Assembly (NCBI RefSeq): GCF_033878955.1
Contig: NZ_CP138858.1
Span: 2,680,001-2,744,000 of the forward strand
Direction of reading: 5' to 3'
Source: Coraliomargarita algicola
Lineage (GTDB): Bacteria > Verrucomicrobiota > Verrucomicrobiia > Opitutales > Coraliomargaritaceae
Length of the DNA stretch: 64,000 nt
The notes beneath the pieces were generated by a model, which saw only the letters and a list, made by a program, of their open reading frames with translations, made no database searches and was not told where the DNA came from. How positions within the stretch are numbered: position 1 is the first letter of the stretch; each line of letters starts with the position of its first letter. Made by a program: the position numbers and the translations under genes. Positions 30,201-39,322 of the stretch are shown in pieces.

Positions 30201-30360
30201 CTTGACTCTGCGTAGTTTCAGCCTCCCCAGCAACAGCCGGACTGTGGCCGTTCTCGACGAAGCGATCTGGACGTGAGACCCAAAGATACAGCGCACTGGC
30301 AATTAAAATTGCAAGCGTGCAAAGTATCAAGAGCGGAGAAGGAGACTTTCTAGCTGACAT
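21219..30360 (-). CDS. Giant membrane-anchored metalloprotease with tandem PPC-like domains, frameshifted near the 3' end
   Basis: ATG 30360 gives 2828 aa, then a stop. The other frame, at 21944-21219, continues the same repeat and a C-terminal domain, so the intact protein would be about 3046 aa. It has one N-terminal transmembrane helix (about residues 10-28), then an Ala/Pro/Glu linker. A metzincin-type zinc protease domain follows: HEAGHVFGLSHDG at 386-398, with a Met-turn-like APIMGAPW near 421. An Ig-like region lies at about 620-745. About 15 PPC-type modules of about 130 residues come next, each opening with an ED.YE.ND-like motif and containing a DEDWY segment. The C-terminus (NPDGDAYPNWAEYVLGLD, then a strand-rich domain ending FFRLVV) matches verrucomicrobial secreted proteins. 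It is highly acidic and probably Ca-binding. It lies downstream of the secretin gene, separated by a terminator. Confidence 0.8.
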
Positions 30361-30445
30361 GGCTATAAACAGTTAAACAACACATTTCACGCTAGGAGTG
30401 AGGCGTATTTTTGAAATGTATAAAATGGTGATGAATCTAAGATTG

Positions 30446-30479
30446 AGAAAAGAAAGCCAGCCGATTGGCTGGCTTTCTT
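30446..30479 (-). terminator. Terminator between secretin and giant protease genes
   Basis: A perfect 13-bp stem (AAGAAAGCCAGCC at 30450-30462 with GGCTGGCTTTCTT at 30467-30479) has a GATT loop. Continuing on the minus strand it gives TTTCTTTCTC, a weak T-rich tail. It lies 24 bases past the secretin stop and 90 bases before the giant gene start, so it probably ends the pilus-like operon. Confidence 0.8.
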
Positions 30480-30502
30480 GATACTTGAAATCAGCGCGTA
30501 TG

Positions 30503-33232
30503 CTACTCAGCCTCCAATGCGCCAATGGACCGTTGTGCGGCACCCGAAGGTGTCATGATCGTTGGGTTTTGGAACATGGAGTTGGCATTTACATTGCGGT
30601 AATTTTGGCGCGCAGGTGAACCACCTGGGCTGACCAAGTTAGCTGTGACAAAGATCAGCAAATTACGCTTTTGGCGTGTTTCACCTTCTGAACGGAATAG
30701 ACGACCCAAGCCTGGAATGTCACCTAATACAGGCACCTTGTCATTGACAGTCTTCACAGAATCACGCGTCAAACCACCCATCACAACAGTCGCACCGTCA
30801 AAGACTGTGACTTCTGTCGAAATTTCACGAGTGGAGAAGATCGGCTGGTAGAAACCTGCCGGCACAGTCACAACTGTAGCAGGGTCACCAGCAAGGGCCA
30901 CGCTAGGACCACCATACTCGACGAAACCTTCAAACTCGGTCACGCGTGGTTCCAGAATCAGACTGATTGTGTCATCGTTTTCTACGTTTGGTGTCACCGA
31001 CATTTCAACCCCCACATTGCGAGTGATGAAATCTTGCGGTGTGCCCGCAGTAATCGAGATCGCAGAGCCACCTGAATTACTTGAAGAAACTGTTGATTCA
31101 ATATCACCATAACTTTCAGGATAACGAAGCTCTTGAGCAACGGTGATGTTCGCACGCTTACCAGAAAGCACGGTTACCTTAGGCGCACTCATTAAGTCGC
31201 TACCAGACTGACGGGACAGAGCGCGCAGCGCGAAATCCACGTCGTAACCATTAATGCTCCAGCCCGAAGATGTGAACAAGCTTGTGGCACTCGAGGCCAA
31301 ATCAATCGCGCTGGCCAAATCAGGCGGCGAATTGGAGAAGCTCAAGCTTCCAGAAGGACCATCAATTGTAATCGAAGAGGAATCAGAACTCGTCGAGAAG
31401 GTATCGTTAAGCGTTCTGCCACCAGTCGACATGGAGCGTTGATACTCACCTGTGACGTTACCGAAGGAATCGACAACCGAACCGCCTGTCGTGCTGTCAA
31501 CGTATGGCGTGAAACCATCTTGAACTGTCCAGTCAAAGCCGACCTCTTCTAAGTCGTTTTGGCTAACCTCAAGGAACTTAGCCTCAATCTCAACCTGCTT
31601 CACTTCATTATAGTTACGAAGAATTGTGCGCATGCGCTCTAAGTTACGACGTGTTTGAGTCACGATCAATTGCTCACCGTCGAAGGCAAGACTTGCACCG
31701 GGAAGCTCGAAATTTACACCTGCACTTTGGAAGAATGTTTGCAGTGCTTCAACTTCATCGTTAGCAGAAGGTCCCGATGAACCGCCACTGGAGGGCGCAG
31801 CAAAAGGATCAACGGGGCCAGAAGAACTGCCACCGCCGTCACGGAAACCTGTCAAGCGGATGACTGTGGCACGCGATACTGGGAAGAATTCAGTAACAGT
31901 GGTCGAACTACCGCCCACACTGTCGCTAGGTTGGATTGTCACAGCGTCGCCGCCAACATCGTAGGCGAAGTTAACTTGCTGAGTCACAAACTGAAGAATG
32001 CGGTCCAGATTCAAATTACGCAAACTGATGTTCACGCGCGGGTTGGAATCGTTTGGATTGAAAAGAGGTACGATGTTCACACCGATACGTTCTGGATCAT
32101 ACTCTACGGACAGTTCTGAAAGTGTTTCGATCACACGAGTGAGTTCCATACCGGAAAAGTTCACCTGTGGAATCACGATACCATTCAACTTATCTTGAAT
32201 ACGGCCACCCTCATCAATGACTGTCTCATTTGTCGCGGAGACATCAAACACCTTGGGACGCTCCCAGCTGCGATCAACCTCTGTCAGCATTTGTTGGCGT
32301 GTTTTGTAGAGATTTTGCTTATGAATCGCACCCAGGATCTCAGCGATCTTAGTTTGTAGAAGCTTGGCTTCAGAATTATTCGCATCCCGCGCTTCGACTT
32401 CCTTCAGCGTGCCGGATGCACCTTCGTAATCGCCGTTCAGATATTGTGCACGGCCGCGAGCCAAGAGATCGCGGATGATTTTGTCCTGTGCGACATACTC
32501 AGGGCTGATCTCTTGAATATCCAAGCTGTAAGGGTTGGATATTTGACTGTCCAATTGAGCGGCGAGCTTACGAGCGGCTCCAGAATCTCCTCCAGCGGCG
32601 CGGTAGTCTTCGATGCGTGCTTCCGCAGCCTTAGGATCACCTGCGTCTGCCAGTGCTTTGGCCTCTTCGAGCACTACTTCTGCCTTGGCTTTGTTGACTG
32701 CTTCGATCGTCGTCGCAGTTGCGGTATTCAGCATCAGGCTGCTACCAGCGGCATTGAGCAAATTAGCTGCATCCGTGTAAGCCCCCAGTTCAGCGAGCTG
32801 TTGCGCTTCGTCAATGGCATTGCGAGCAGCAGTAATCTTCGCCTCTTGCTCTGCAGCGGCGGCGGCTACGATCGATTCGGCACCAGTGCCATCCTCAGAC
32901 GCGGTCATTGCCTCTTCAGTCGAAAGACTTGGCGCTTGGCCGTAGACCGCTGGTTCAGCACCACCACGACGGTCCAAGTCGCGATTGATTGATGCGAGAA
33001 GGCGTTGCACATTCTCGTCGTCGGGTGCAATTTTAATGAGACTTTCGGCCTTCTCCTTCGCTAACTCCAGATTTCCGGAGTCGCGCGCACGAAGCGTATC
33101 GGCCATAAGACTGATCTTATCTGATGCGCTTTGGGCCTCAGCCAATTGAGGCGTGGCTAAGGCGAAGGTTCCTAGCGCGCCTGCCACAAGTAGGGCGGAG
33201 ACGCGTGTGCGTGCTGCGAGGTATTTTTTCAT
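30503..33232 (-). CDS. Amuc_1098-like secretin of a type IV pilus-like system
   Basis: The product is 909 aa from ATG 33232 (MKKYLAARTRVSALLVAG); a TTG at 33247 would add five residues. A signal peptide is followed by a long helical, TPR-like N-terminal half (about residues 35-310). Secretin N-domains follow at about 340-520, including an STN-like segment with VNISLRNLNLDRILQFVTQQ. The C-terminal secretin barrel (about 560-860) has VEIEAKFLEVSQNDLEEVG and the signature VMGGLTRDSVKTVNDKVPVL with PGLGRLF. It forms the outer-membrane pore. The TPR-plus-secretin layout and its place as last gene of a five-gene block match Akkermansia Amuc_1098. Confidence 0.9.
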   Translation of the reverse strand: MKKYLAARTRVSALLVAGALGTFALATPQLAEAQSASDKISLMADTLRARDSGNLELAKEKAESLIKIAPDDENVQRLLASINRDLDRRGGAEPAVYGQAPSLSTEEAMTASEDGTGAESIVAAAAAEQEAKITAARNAIDEAQQLAELGAYTDAANLLNAAGSSLMLNTATATTIEAVNKAKAEVVLEEAKALADAGDPKAAEARIEDYRAAGGDSGAARKLAAQLDSQISNPYSLDIQEISPEYVAQDKIIRDLLARGRAQYLNGDYEGASGTLKEVEARDANNSEAKLLQTKIAEILGAIHKQNLYKTRQQMLTEVDRSWERPKVFDVSATNETVIDEGGRIQDKLNGIVIPQVNFSGMELTRVIETLSELSVEYDPERIGVNIVPLFNPNDSNPRVNISLRNLNLDRILQFVTQQVNFAYDVGGDAVTIQPSDSVGGSSTTVTEFFPVSRATVIRLTGFRDGGGSSSGPVDPFAAPSSGGSSGPSANDEVEALQTFFQSAGVNFELPGASLAFDGEQLIVTQTRRNLERMRTILRNYNEVKQVEIEAKFLEVSQNDLEEVGFDWTVQDGFTPYVDSTTGGSVVDSFGNVTGEYQRSMSTGGRTLNDTFSTSSDSSSITIDGPSGSLSFSNSPPDLASAIDLASSATSLFTSSGWSINGYDVDFALRALSRQSGSDLMSAPKVTVLSGKRANITVAQELRYPESYGDIESTVSSSNSGGSAISITAGTPQDFITRNVGVEMSVTPNVENDDTISLILEPRVTEFEGFVEYGGPSVALAGDPATVVTVPAGFYQPIFSTREISTEVTVFDGATVVMGGLTRDSVKTVNDKVPVLGDIPGLGRLFRSEGETRQKRNLLIFVTANLVSPGGSPARQNYRNVNANSMFQNPTIMTPSGAAQRSIGALEAE

Positions 33233-33286
33233 AATTTTAGATGACAACTAGTTGTTTGTTAAAGTCGGTTGAAATTCCACGAAGAA

Positions 33287-34192
33287 TTAGAACATTAGAT
33301 CAAAGACATCGTTTTGATCTGGCTGTGTTTCCTTCGCGGGAACTCTATTTACTGGGGGTGTGGATGAAGGTGCAGACTGAACCCGAAGGACTCGAATTTC
33401 TGCTTCCTCGCCTTCCACGGCATGTTTCTCCACTGTAACTGAGGATTCTTCAAGGTTAATTTCCTGCAAGGTATACTGGCCATTGGGGCCTTCAAACTCG
33501 GTAGGCACCTCGCTGATCTCCTGAGTATAGCTGGAATCTTCTTCGGAACGGATGATCACTGTTACTCCGGAGTCGTAGCGACGCTCCCCATGAGTGAGCA
33601 CAACTTCCTCACCAGTACGCTGGTCCAGGATGGTTGCTTTTGCAGTGATCTCGATGTTGTTATTCGAATCGCGCTTGCGATCAATATCGAAGCTAAGCAA
33701 CTTAAAATCAGCACGTTCCACGTCATCACCAGGCCGTGCTCGCACTTGCTTTTGTGCTTCTTCATCAAACATTAGCAACAAGGTCTTGGACGAGTCACTA
33801 CGATCCTCTTCAATATAACCTTCGAGTTGTATACGGTAAGGCTTGCGCTCAATACCAGCGAGATAAACACCAAAAGGAACTGGAGGTGCCACTTTGACCG
33901 GAGGATCTGCAGAAAATTCGCCAGTATTCAAATCCACATAAATCTTAGGCGGTGTGAACACATCGTAAATCCACTTGGGCCCTGATGGTTGCGCAGTGAC
34001 CTCTGGCCAATTCGCGTCCACGGACTTTGATGGCGTAATGGGCACCACCTTATAAGGATTGTCAGCGGTCTGAACATTCACCGTATCAGACACCGAAGGC
34101 GTCGCCCCGGACTGCTGGAGATAGAGGGCGACTCCACCAGCGAGTAACAGCGCTGCGACGGCAAGTATGAGCTTATCGTAAATCTTATTCAT
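33287..34192 (-). CDS. Amuc_1099-like pilus-system protein
   Basis: A 301-aa protein with one N-terminal transmembrane helix (about residues 8-26) and a periplasmic remainder. It has a linker, a beta-rich domain (about 95-215) with KPYRIQLEGYIEED, and a Pro/Ser-rich acidic tail. I recognise the family mainly by position and architecture: it lies between the Amuc_1100-like and secretin genes, as in Akkermansia. A role like PilP, linking inner-membrane and secretin parts, is possible but is inference. It starts 5 bases after the preceding stop. Confidence 0.7.
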   Translation of the reverse strand: MNKIYDKLILAVAALLLAGGVALYLQQSGATPSVSDTVNVQTADNPYKVVPITPSKSVDANWPEVTAQPSGPKWIYDVFTPPKIYVDLNTGEFSADPPVKVAPPVPFGVYLAGIERKPYRIQLEGYIEEDRSDSSKTLLLMFDEEAQKQVRARPGDDVERADFKLLSFDIDRKRDSNNNIEITAKATILDQRTGEEVVLTHGERRYDSGVTVIIRSEEDSSYTQEISEVPTEFEGPNGQYTLQEINLEESSVTVEKHAVEGEEAEIRVLRVQSAPSSTPPVNRVPAKETQPDQNDVFDLMF

Positions 34193-34197
34193 CGAAA

Positions 34198-35172
34198 CTA
34201 TATGTTGTCTTCAGCAGTATCCGCCGGAAGGACGATCTCGATATACTCGAGAACGACTGTAAATGTGGAAGTATTTTCAGAGATCACCAATTTTTTGGTC
34301 TCCTGAACCGGGTCCGGCTTCGCATCAGACGAACCTCCGAAAACACCAAAAATCGCATCCAAACTATTCGCACTATTGCTGCTCGATGCGGCGGACGACT
34401 GCTGCCCCGTGGGGCGTTTTACTTCGATACTGCGCACCACAATCGGCAAATCAAATTTGGCCAGATCATTCAGAAATGAACGAAGTGAATCGGTATAACC
34501 AGTAAACGACACACTAAAACCTAAGGTATCAATCGCACCAGGCACCTTAGCTGAAACAGCCTCTGAAATACTAAACTGCTTATCATTACCCTTTCCATCC
34601 GACTTTTGCTCCAGCACTTCGCGCTTCACAGAAACAATACTTTCCGGATCTGCCGAATACAAACGATCCAGAAGGTAGCTCAAGATTTGACGCTGTTGAT
34701 CTAGTGTCTGAATGAGCTGCTCATCTTCCAGCGGGCTGGCATTATCAACATACTGCTCGAAGCCGAAACCGAAATCCTTGGGCAGGCCAATTGGACTTTC
34801 GAGATCATTCTCATCTGTATGCGCCGCTGCTTTACGACGATACTCCGAAATATACTGCTGTATGCCAGCCATCACACCAATGCCATCGGTAGATGTAGTC
34901 AGGCGAGCACCACGCTCAAGATTTTCGCGAATCTTCTCAAGCTCCGCGACCAACTGATCTACATTCTCCTGCGAAGCGGCGACATTCTCATCCGAAGGCG
35001 CAGGGTCTGCGAATCGCAGGCTGTTCAGCTGCGTTTCTGCACTCGTAATTTTTTGCTTCGCCTTGCCGATTTTACCCGACTCGTTGAACGCGAGATAAGC
35101 ACCTGCGCCAAATGCCAATAGGCAAATGATCACAACAATGGTGAATGTGAGATTTTTCTTTAAGAAACCCAT
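34198..35172 (-). CDS. Amuc_1100-like pilus-system protein
   Basis: A 324-aa protein, close to the 317 aa of Akkermansia Amuc_1100. It has an N-terminal transmembrane helix (about residues 8-29), a coiled coil (about 30-90) and two alpha/beta domains (about 90-320), the fold class related to PilN/PilO. A Ser/Ala/Asn-rich insert lies at about 255-285. Amuc_1100 is known as an abundant envelope protein of a pilus-like machine and as an immunomodulatory protein in the gut species; the latter need not apply here. Genes on both sides are 5 bases away. Confidence 0.78.
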   Translation of the reverse strand: MGFLKKNLTFTIVVIICLLAFGAGAYLAFNESGKIGKAKQKITSAETQLNSLRFADPAPSDENVAASQENVDQLVAELEKIRENLERGARLTTSTDGIGVMAGIQQYISEYRRKAAAHTDENDLESPIGLPKDFGFGFEQYVDNASPLEDEQLIQTLDQQRQILSYLLDRLYSADPESIVSVKREVLEQKSDGKGNDKQFSISEAVSAKVPGAIDTLGFSVSFTGYTDSLRSFLNDLAKFDLPIVVRSIEVKRPTGQQSSAASSSNSANSLDAIFGVFGGSSDAKPDPVQETKKLVISENTSTFTVVLEYIEIVLPADTAEDNI

Positions 35173-35177
35173 GGTGT

Positions 35178-36845
35178 CTAGAGTGGTTTGGCTGTGTCCA
35201 CGACCAAGTTAATAGTAAAAGGCAATACATTGAGTCCACTGTGCAGACTACTCCAATTGATCTTCGGTGGCTTGGAGGACACGATAAACTCGGAACTCTC
35301 GAAGCTATCCTGCAAGCTCTTGATGCGGCGTGATAATACTTCCTGGTCAACATCGCCCGCCCCATTGGCCGTTTCGCGAACCAGCATCTGGCCCTCAACA
35401 ACGACTTCATAGGATGCTTGCCCCTTACCAGACTTCTCGCGATTGACTTTGAGCGAATCTAGCCAGGCATCCTCTGCGGTGGTCAAACTCTCCTGTAATT
35501 CGGCAAAGAATTGAATCCAATTGCTCTTTGAATTCACGAGCCCTTCCACACGACGAATCGACTGACTGACATCTTTGGCTCGCTCAGAATTCTTAAGAAT
35601 TGTCGCTTGGCGATTTTGCAACGGCGCGACCTGCGCTTGCGTTGCGGCTGCCGCCCGTTCATACCCCGCACTGAGCTGCTTATAGCCGACAAAAGCCGGC
35701 CAAGGTGCCAAGGCTAAACAAATGGCCGCAAGCATTAAATATGGCTTCTTCGCCGAGAACTCCATGGCCCGCTGCACCTCTTCAGGCAGCAGATTCACCC
35801 CAGCACCATCTGGCACCAAATCCTGCGCGGCTGCACCGATGATTTCACTAATCTCAAGACGCAGCGAATTGGAACCAGCTCCAACATCTCCATCCAGAGT
35901 AACATTCTGCAGTGGATCGAAAAATTCAACAGGCACCTTCTGCGAAGTGCCCAATTGCTCGGAGAGTCCCTCTAATAGCGCCCCACGCCCACTCAGCAAA
36001 ATACGCTTGGGAGCGGCTCCGCCTTTTTGGCGACGGTAGTTCACAATCGAACGGGTAATTTCCTGACTCATGCGGCGCATGAACGAATCCGAACAGGATG
36101 CCAGTAACTTTGCACCGGAATCGTCATCGGAATAATCGACATCGCCATTGAAAAACTTGTGCTTAATTTCTTCAGCTTGAGCAAACGGTTTACCTAAACT
36201 ATCGGCAATGTTTTGCGTTAGCGAATTACCACCCAACTGAATGTTACGCACAAAGAACCCTTCGGCACTTTTAAACAGTAGATTAGTCGAGCGCGCGCCA
36301 ATATTAATCAGCAACACATCCTCATCCATTTCGGGATACGCAAACTGAATCGCATTATAATCCAACACCGTAGCCGCATTGATCGTGTCTACAGTGAAAC
36401 CTGCTTGCGCAACTTCCCGGCAAAAGTCATCGATCGTGTTCGATTTACACGCGATAAACAGCACTTCTGTTTCAACGCCATCATCGCCGACAACCTGACT
36501 GTCCCAAACGACCTCATGCAGTGGATACGGAATATTTTGCTGCGCTTCAAATGCAATAATCTGTGCACGCTTTGATGCTTCCACATGCGGTATACGAATC
36601 GTCTTCGTCAGCACTTGATTACCAGGAATGATAAACGATGCCTTGCCGGAAAATTTGTGCTGGCCATGCAAATCCCGCAGTGCAAGCCCCACGGCATCCA
36701 GCCATGCGTCGTCGTTAGAATAGTCATATTGCAGACTCTCCGTAACTAATTTTTCGACTTGAAGTGCGCCTCCGCCAGAGGAAACCACCGCGGCGGTAAC
36801 TCGGCTTGCGCCACAATTTATGATTAGTTGCTTAGAGCTGCTCAT
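35178..36845 (-). CDS. Amuc_1101-like PilM-PilN fusion protein
   Basis: A 555-aa protein. Residues 1-355 form a PilM/FtsA-like actin-fold domain: LIINCGASRVTAAVV (phosphate 1 region), VLLINIGARSTNLLF (about 170-185), and ILLSGRGALLEGL (about 285-297). The inner-membrane helix is at about 372-392 (PYLMLAAICLALAPWPAFVG), followed by a periplasmic coiled coil and PilN-like domain (about 395-555). In most type IV pili PilM and PilN are separate genes and PilM binds the PilN cytoplasmic tail. Here they are covalently fused. The second gene of the operon in transcription order. Confidence 0.88.
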   Translation of the reverse strand: MSSSKQLIINCGASRVTAAVVSSGGGALQVEKLVTESLQYDYSNDDAWLDAVGLALRDLHGQHKFSGKASFIIPGNQVLTKTIRIPHVEASKRAQIIAFEAQQNIPYPLHEVVWDSQVVGDDGVETEVLFIACKSNTIDDFCREVAQAGFTVDTINAATVLDYNAIQFAYPEMDEDVLLINIGARSTNLLFKSAEGFFVRNIQLGGNSLTQNIADSLGKPFAQAEEIKHKFFNGDVDYSDDDSGAKLLASCSDSFMRRMSQEITRSIVNYRRQKGGAAPKRILLSGRGALLEGLSEQLGTSQKVPVEFFDPLQNVTLDGDVGAGSNSLRLEISEIIGAAAQDLVPDGAGVNLLPEEVQRAMEFSAKKPYLMLAAICLALAPWPAFVGYKQLSAGYERAAAATQAQVAPLQNRQATILKNSERAKDVSQSIRRVEGLVNSKSNWIQFFAELQESLTTAEDAWLDSLKVNREKSGKGQASYEVVVEGQMLVRETANGAGDVDQEVLSRRIKSLQDSFESSEFIVSSKPPKINWSSLHSGLNVLPFTINLVVDTAKPL

Positions 36846-36909
36846 GTATTATTCTCTAGGAGGAACGATTCTAAATATTTTAAGTAATGAAAGTGGTGAA
36901 AAAGCATAC

Positions 36910-37497
36910 TTAATCGCGAACATCTCGACGCAGAAAAGCAGGCAACTTACTCACCCGCCCCATATCAATGCCCGATACCAAATAAATAGGCATTAAAACA
37001 TGCTCATTATTTGCGCCCTCGGAATCTGCCTTCGAAATAAAATTATTCAAAATATCGAGATTTGGAATATTGCTGCTCATCGCAGCTTTCTGCGGCTTCT
37101 GCGTTTCCCCATCCACAGAGACTTCCACGTAGTAGAAATCAGGATCCGTCTTGAGCTGATCACGCTCAGCAATCAGACCCGGGAGATAAAAATATACGTT
37201 ATTATCATCCCCCTTCTCCATAATCACGATCTCTACCTCACTGGTATAGTAATCAAACTCACGAGCCGATGCGTCCCGCACATAAGCAAGATAAGCTTTA
37301 ACTTTGATCTTCTCCACGTAATTTTTATCACGCGCTTCCGGCGAGGGATTCCCTTCGCAGGACAACTCGATTTCCATCTGTATCCAGTCGTCACGCAGGG
37401 AGTTAAAATCAACACGATCAACCTTAATGGCTTCCTGTGCAGACATCACAAGAGAACCGGCCAGAAGAGTCAGAATGGGGAAAAAATATTTCTTCAT
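36910..37497 (-). CDS. Amuc_1102-like secreted pilus-system protein
   Basis: A 195-aa protein with a signal peptide (MKKYFFPILTLLAGSLVMSAQ). The mature protein is beta-rich (VDRVDFNSLRDDWIQMEIEL, then AYLAYVRD and VEIVIMEKGDD), consistent with the immunoglobulin-like fold reported for Akkermansia Amuc_1102. It has a short helical C-terminus (LPAFLRRDVRD). It is the first gene of the minus-strand operon; the PilM-PilN gene follows after 64 bases. Assignment rests on architecture and gene order. Confidence 0.7.
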   Translation of the reverse strand: MKKYFFPILTLLAGSLVMSAQEAIKVDRVDFNSLRDDWIQMEIELSCEGNPSPEARDKNYVEKIKVKAYLAYVRDASAREFDYYTSEVEIVIMEKGDDNNVYFYLPGLIAERDQLKTDPDFYYVEVSVDGETQKPQKAAMSSNIPNLDILNNFISKADSEGANNEHVLMPIYLVSGIDMGRVSKLPAFLRRDVRD

Positions 37498-37739
37498 GTT
37501 TCAGGGGATAAACTATTCAACCGCTGTTTAGCGGCTCATAAGTCCAATTGTTATGTAGTCACAACCCCGCATAGCAACCACTTTTTAAGGGAATTCCTGC
37601 CTTTCCGCGTTGTAACAAAGCTAATTCCGCAAACTTAACATAACCATAAGAACGCTTGTTTTTGACATCTGCCGCGTATGACGGCTTCTAATAGCAATTT
37701 CACTTGCAGAAATCTCTCCAACACGAAACCTCGTCTCCC

Positions 37740-38237
37740 ATGGACAAAAAGCTCCCATTTAAGATCAGTGCACTCGTCTTCGTCCACAACGAACAAGGCC
37801 AACAATTGCTAATCAAACGCAAAAAAGCCCCCAACCTCGGCTGCTGGAGCCCAATCGGTGGCAAACTGGACATGGCAACCGGGGAGTCCCCCTACGAGTG
37901 CGCGCGCCGCGAGACCGAAGAAGAGATTGGTCTCTCCATCGGCGATGACAACCTGCACTGCTTCGGCTACATCTCGGAAAAGAGCTACGAAGGCGCGGGG
38001 CACTGGTTAATGTTCTTATTCGAATGCAAAAAGGCACTGCCTCATCTGCCAGAGGCAATCAACGAAGGGCATTTTGAATTTTTCGAACGAGCTGCAATCG
38101 ATGCCCTTCCCATCCCTGAATCAGACCGCAGCTTACTTTGGCCCTACTATGATCAGTATAAAGAGGGCTTCATCGGCTTACGCGCCAACTGCGATCCCCA
38201 AGGACAGCTCAGCATCACCGAAGAACTCAAGCTCTAG
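37740..38237 (+). CDS. NUDIX hydrolase
   Basis: The product is 165 aa from ATG 37740 (MDKKLPFKISALVFV). The Nudix box runs GGKLDMATGESPYECARRE, continuing into TEEEIGL, with the metal-binding REtEEE core intact. Its first loop is two residues longer than the textbook G-x5-E pattern. GCWSPIGGK precedes it, like MutT-type enzymes that hydrolyse nucleoside diphosphate-X compounds. The substrate is unknown. The stop at 38235 overlaps the recF 3' end, which is convergent. Confidence 0.9.
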   Translation: MDKKLPFKISALVFVHNEQGQQLLIKRKKAPNLGCWSPIGGKLDMATGESPYECARRETEEEIGLSIGDDNLHCFGYISEKSYEGAGHWLMFLFECKKALPHLPEAINEGHFEFFERAAIDALPIPESDRSLLWPYYDQYKEGFIGLRANCDPQGQLSITEELKL

Positions 38238-39304
38238 CATACGTAGTCGCCTGCCCGGCCGCCACCGAATAAATCGACCACCGCCCCGGCTCTACAGGCA
38301 ATTCTGTGCCCGTGGCAATCACTTGAATGTCTTCGGGACACGCTCGCCAAAAGCCTTTTCGACGAACGGGATCTAACTCGCCCAGTACATCGTCGGCCAA
38401 TAACACAGGAGCGAGGCCCAACTGCTGCCGGTAAAAACTGGCCTGAGCAATACGCAAGGCCACACAGAGACCGCGCTGTTGCCCATCCGAGGCATACTCG
38501 CGCGCCCCCCACGTGCAATGCCAAGTGAAAATCATCGCGATGAGGCCCGCGCTGAGTCGCACCAAGGATCTGATCCCGCTGACGACTCTCATATAAGAGT
38601 TTTCGATAGGCTTCCGCATCGCGGCAATCTACATTGGGCCGAAAGTCCAGCTCCGGCCCCTCGTCGGCCTCCGCGATCTGATCATACACCTGACACAAGA
38701 CTTCACGCAACAAAGCCATACCTTGTTCGCGGTATTTTGCGATCACACTGGCATGCGGCGCGATCTCGGCCTCGAAAGCCGATAACTCTGCAGAACGACC
38801 GCCCCGCTTCAGCAGACGATTTCTCTCTGCAATGCCACGGTGAAAGTCACGCAGCGCCGTGTAATAGGCACGATTAACAACTGCCAGCGTTAAATCCATA
38901 AAACGCCGCCGTTCGGCCGGCCCTCCACGCAAGAGCATTAGATCTCCAGAACAAAGCGTCACAGTCGGAAAACGCCCAATAAACTCGACCAGCCGCGTCA
39001 CCTTCTCCCCATCAATCAAAACACGACGTCCCCCACGCCCCAAGTGAATCTCCAATTCAGTGCGCCCCTCTCGCTCATGCTCCAACTGATAGGCCAAGCT
39101 GTATTCCTTAAATCCCTTACGCGGCAGCGCAGCCATAGTTTGGGTACGGAATGAGCGCAGTGCAGTCGCGAGCCCCAGCGCCTCTAGTAAATTCGACTTC
39201 CCTTGCCCATTGGCTCCTAATAAAAAGTTTCGATCCCCCTCCAATGGGAGCTCTGTAAACTCAATATTACGAAAATTCTGCAAACGTAGCTTTAAAAAAC
39301 GCAT
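38227..39304 (-). CDS. recF: DNA replication and repair protein RecF, frameshifted
   Basis: The frame from ATG 39304 carries the RecF N-terminus (LRLQNFRNIEF) and Walker A GANGQGKSN (about residues 30-38), then RGPHRDDFHLAL. After that it loses identity at a G6 run (C6 on the plus strand, 38505-38510). The adjacent frame continues with REYASDGQQRGLCVALRIAQ (signature) and LLADDVLGELDP (Walker B region), ending at 38227. Removing one G gives 358 aa, a normal RecF length. RecF loads RecA at gaps with RecO and RecR. dnaN and dnaA are not next to it, unlike the classical location. Confidence 0.92.
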
Positions 39305-39322
39305 TCGGTCAAATCTCCGCGA

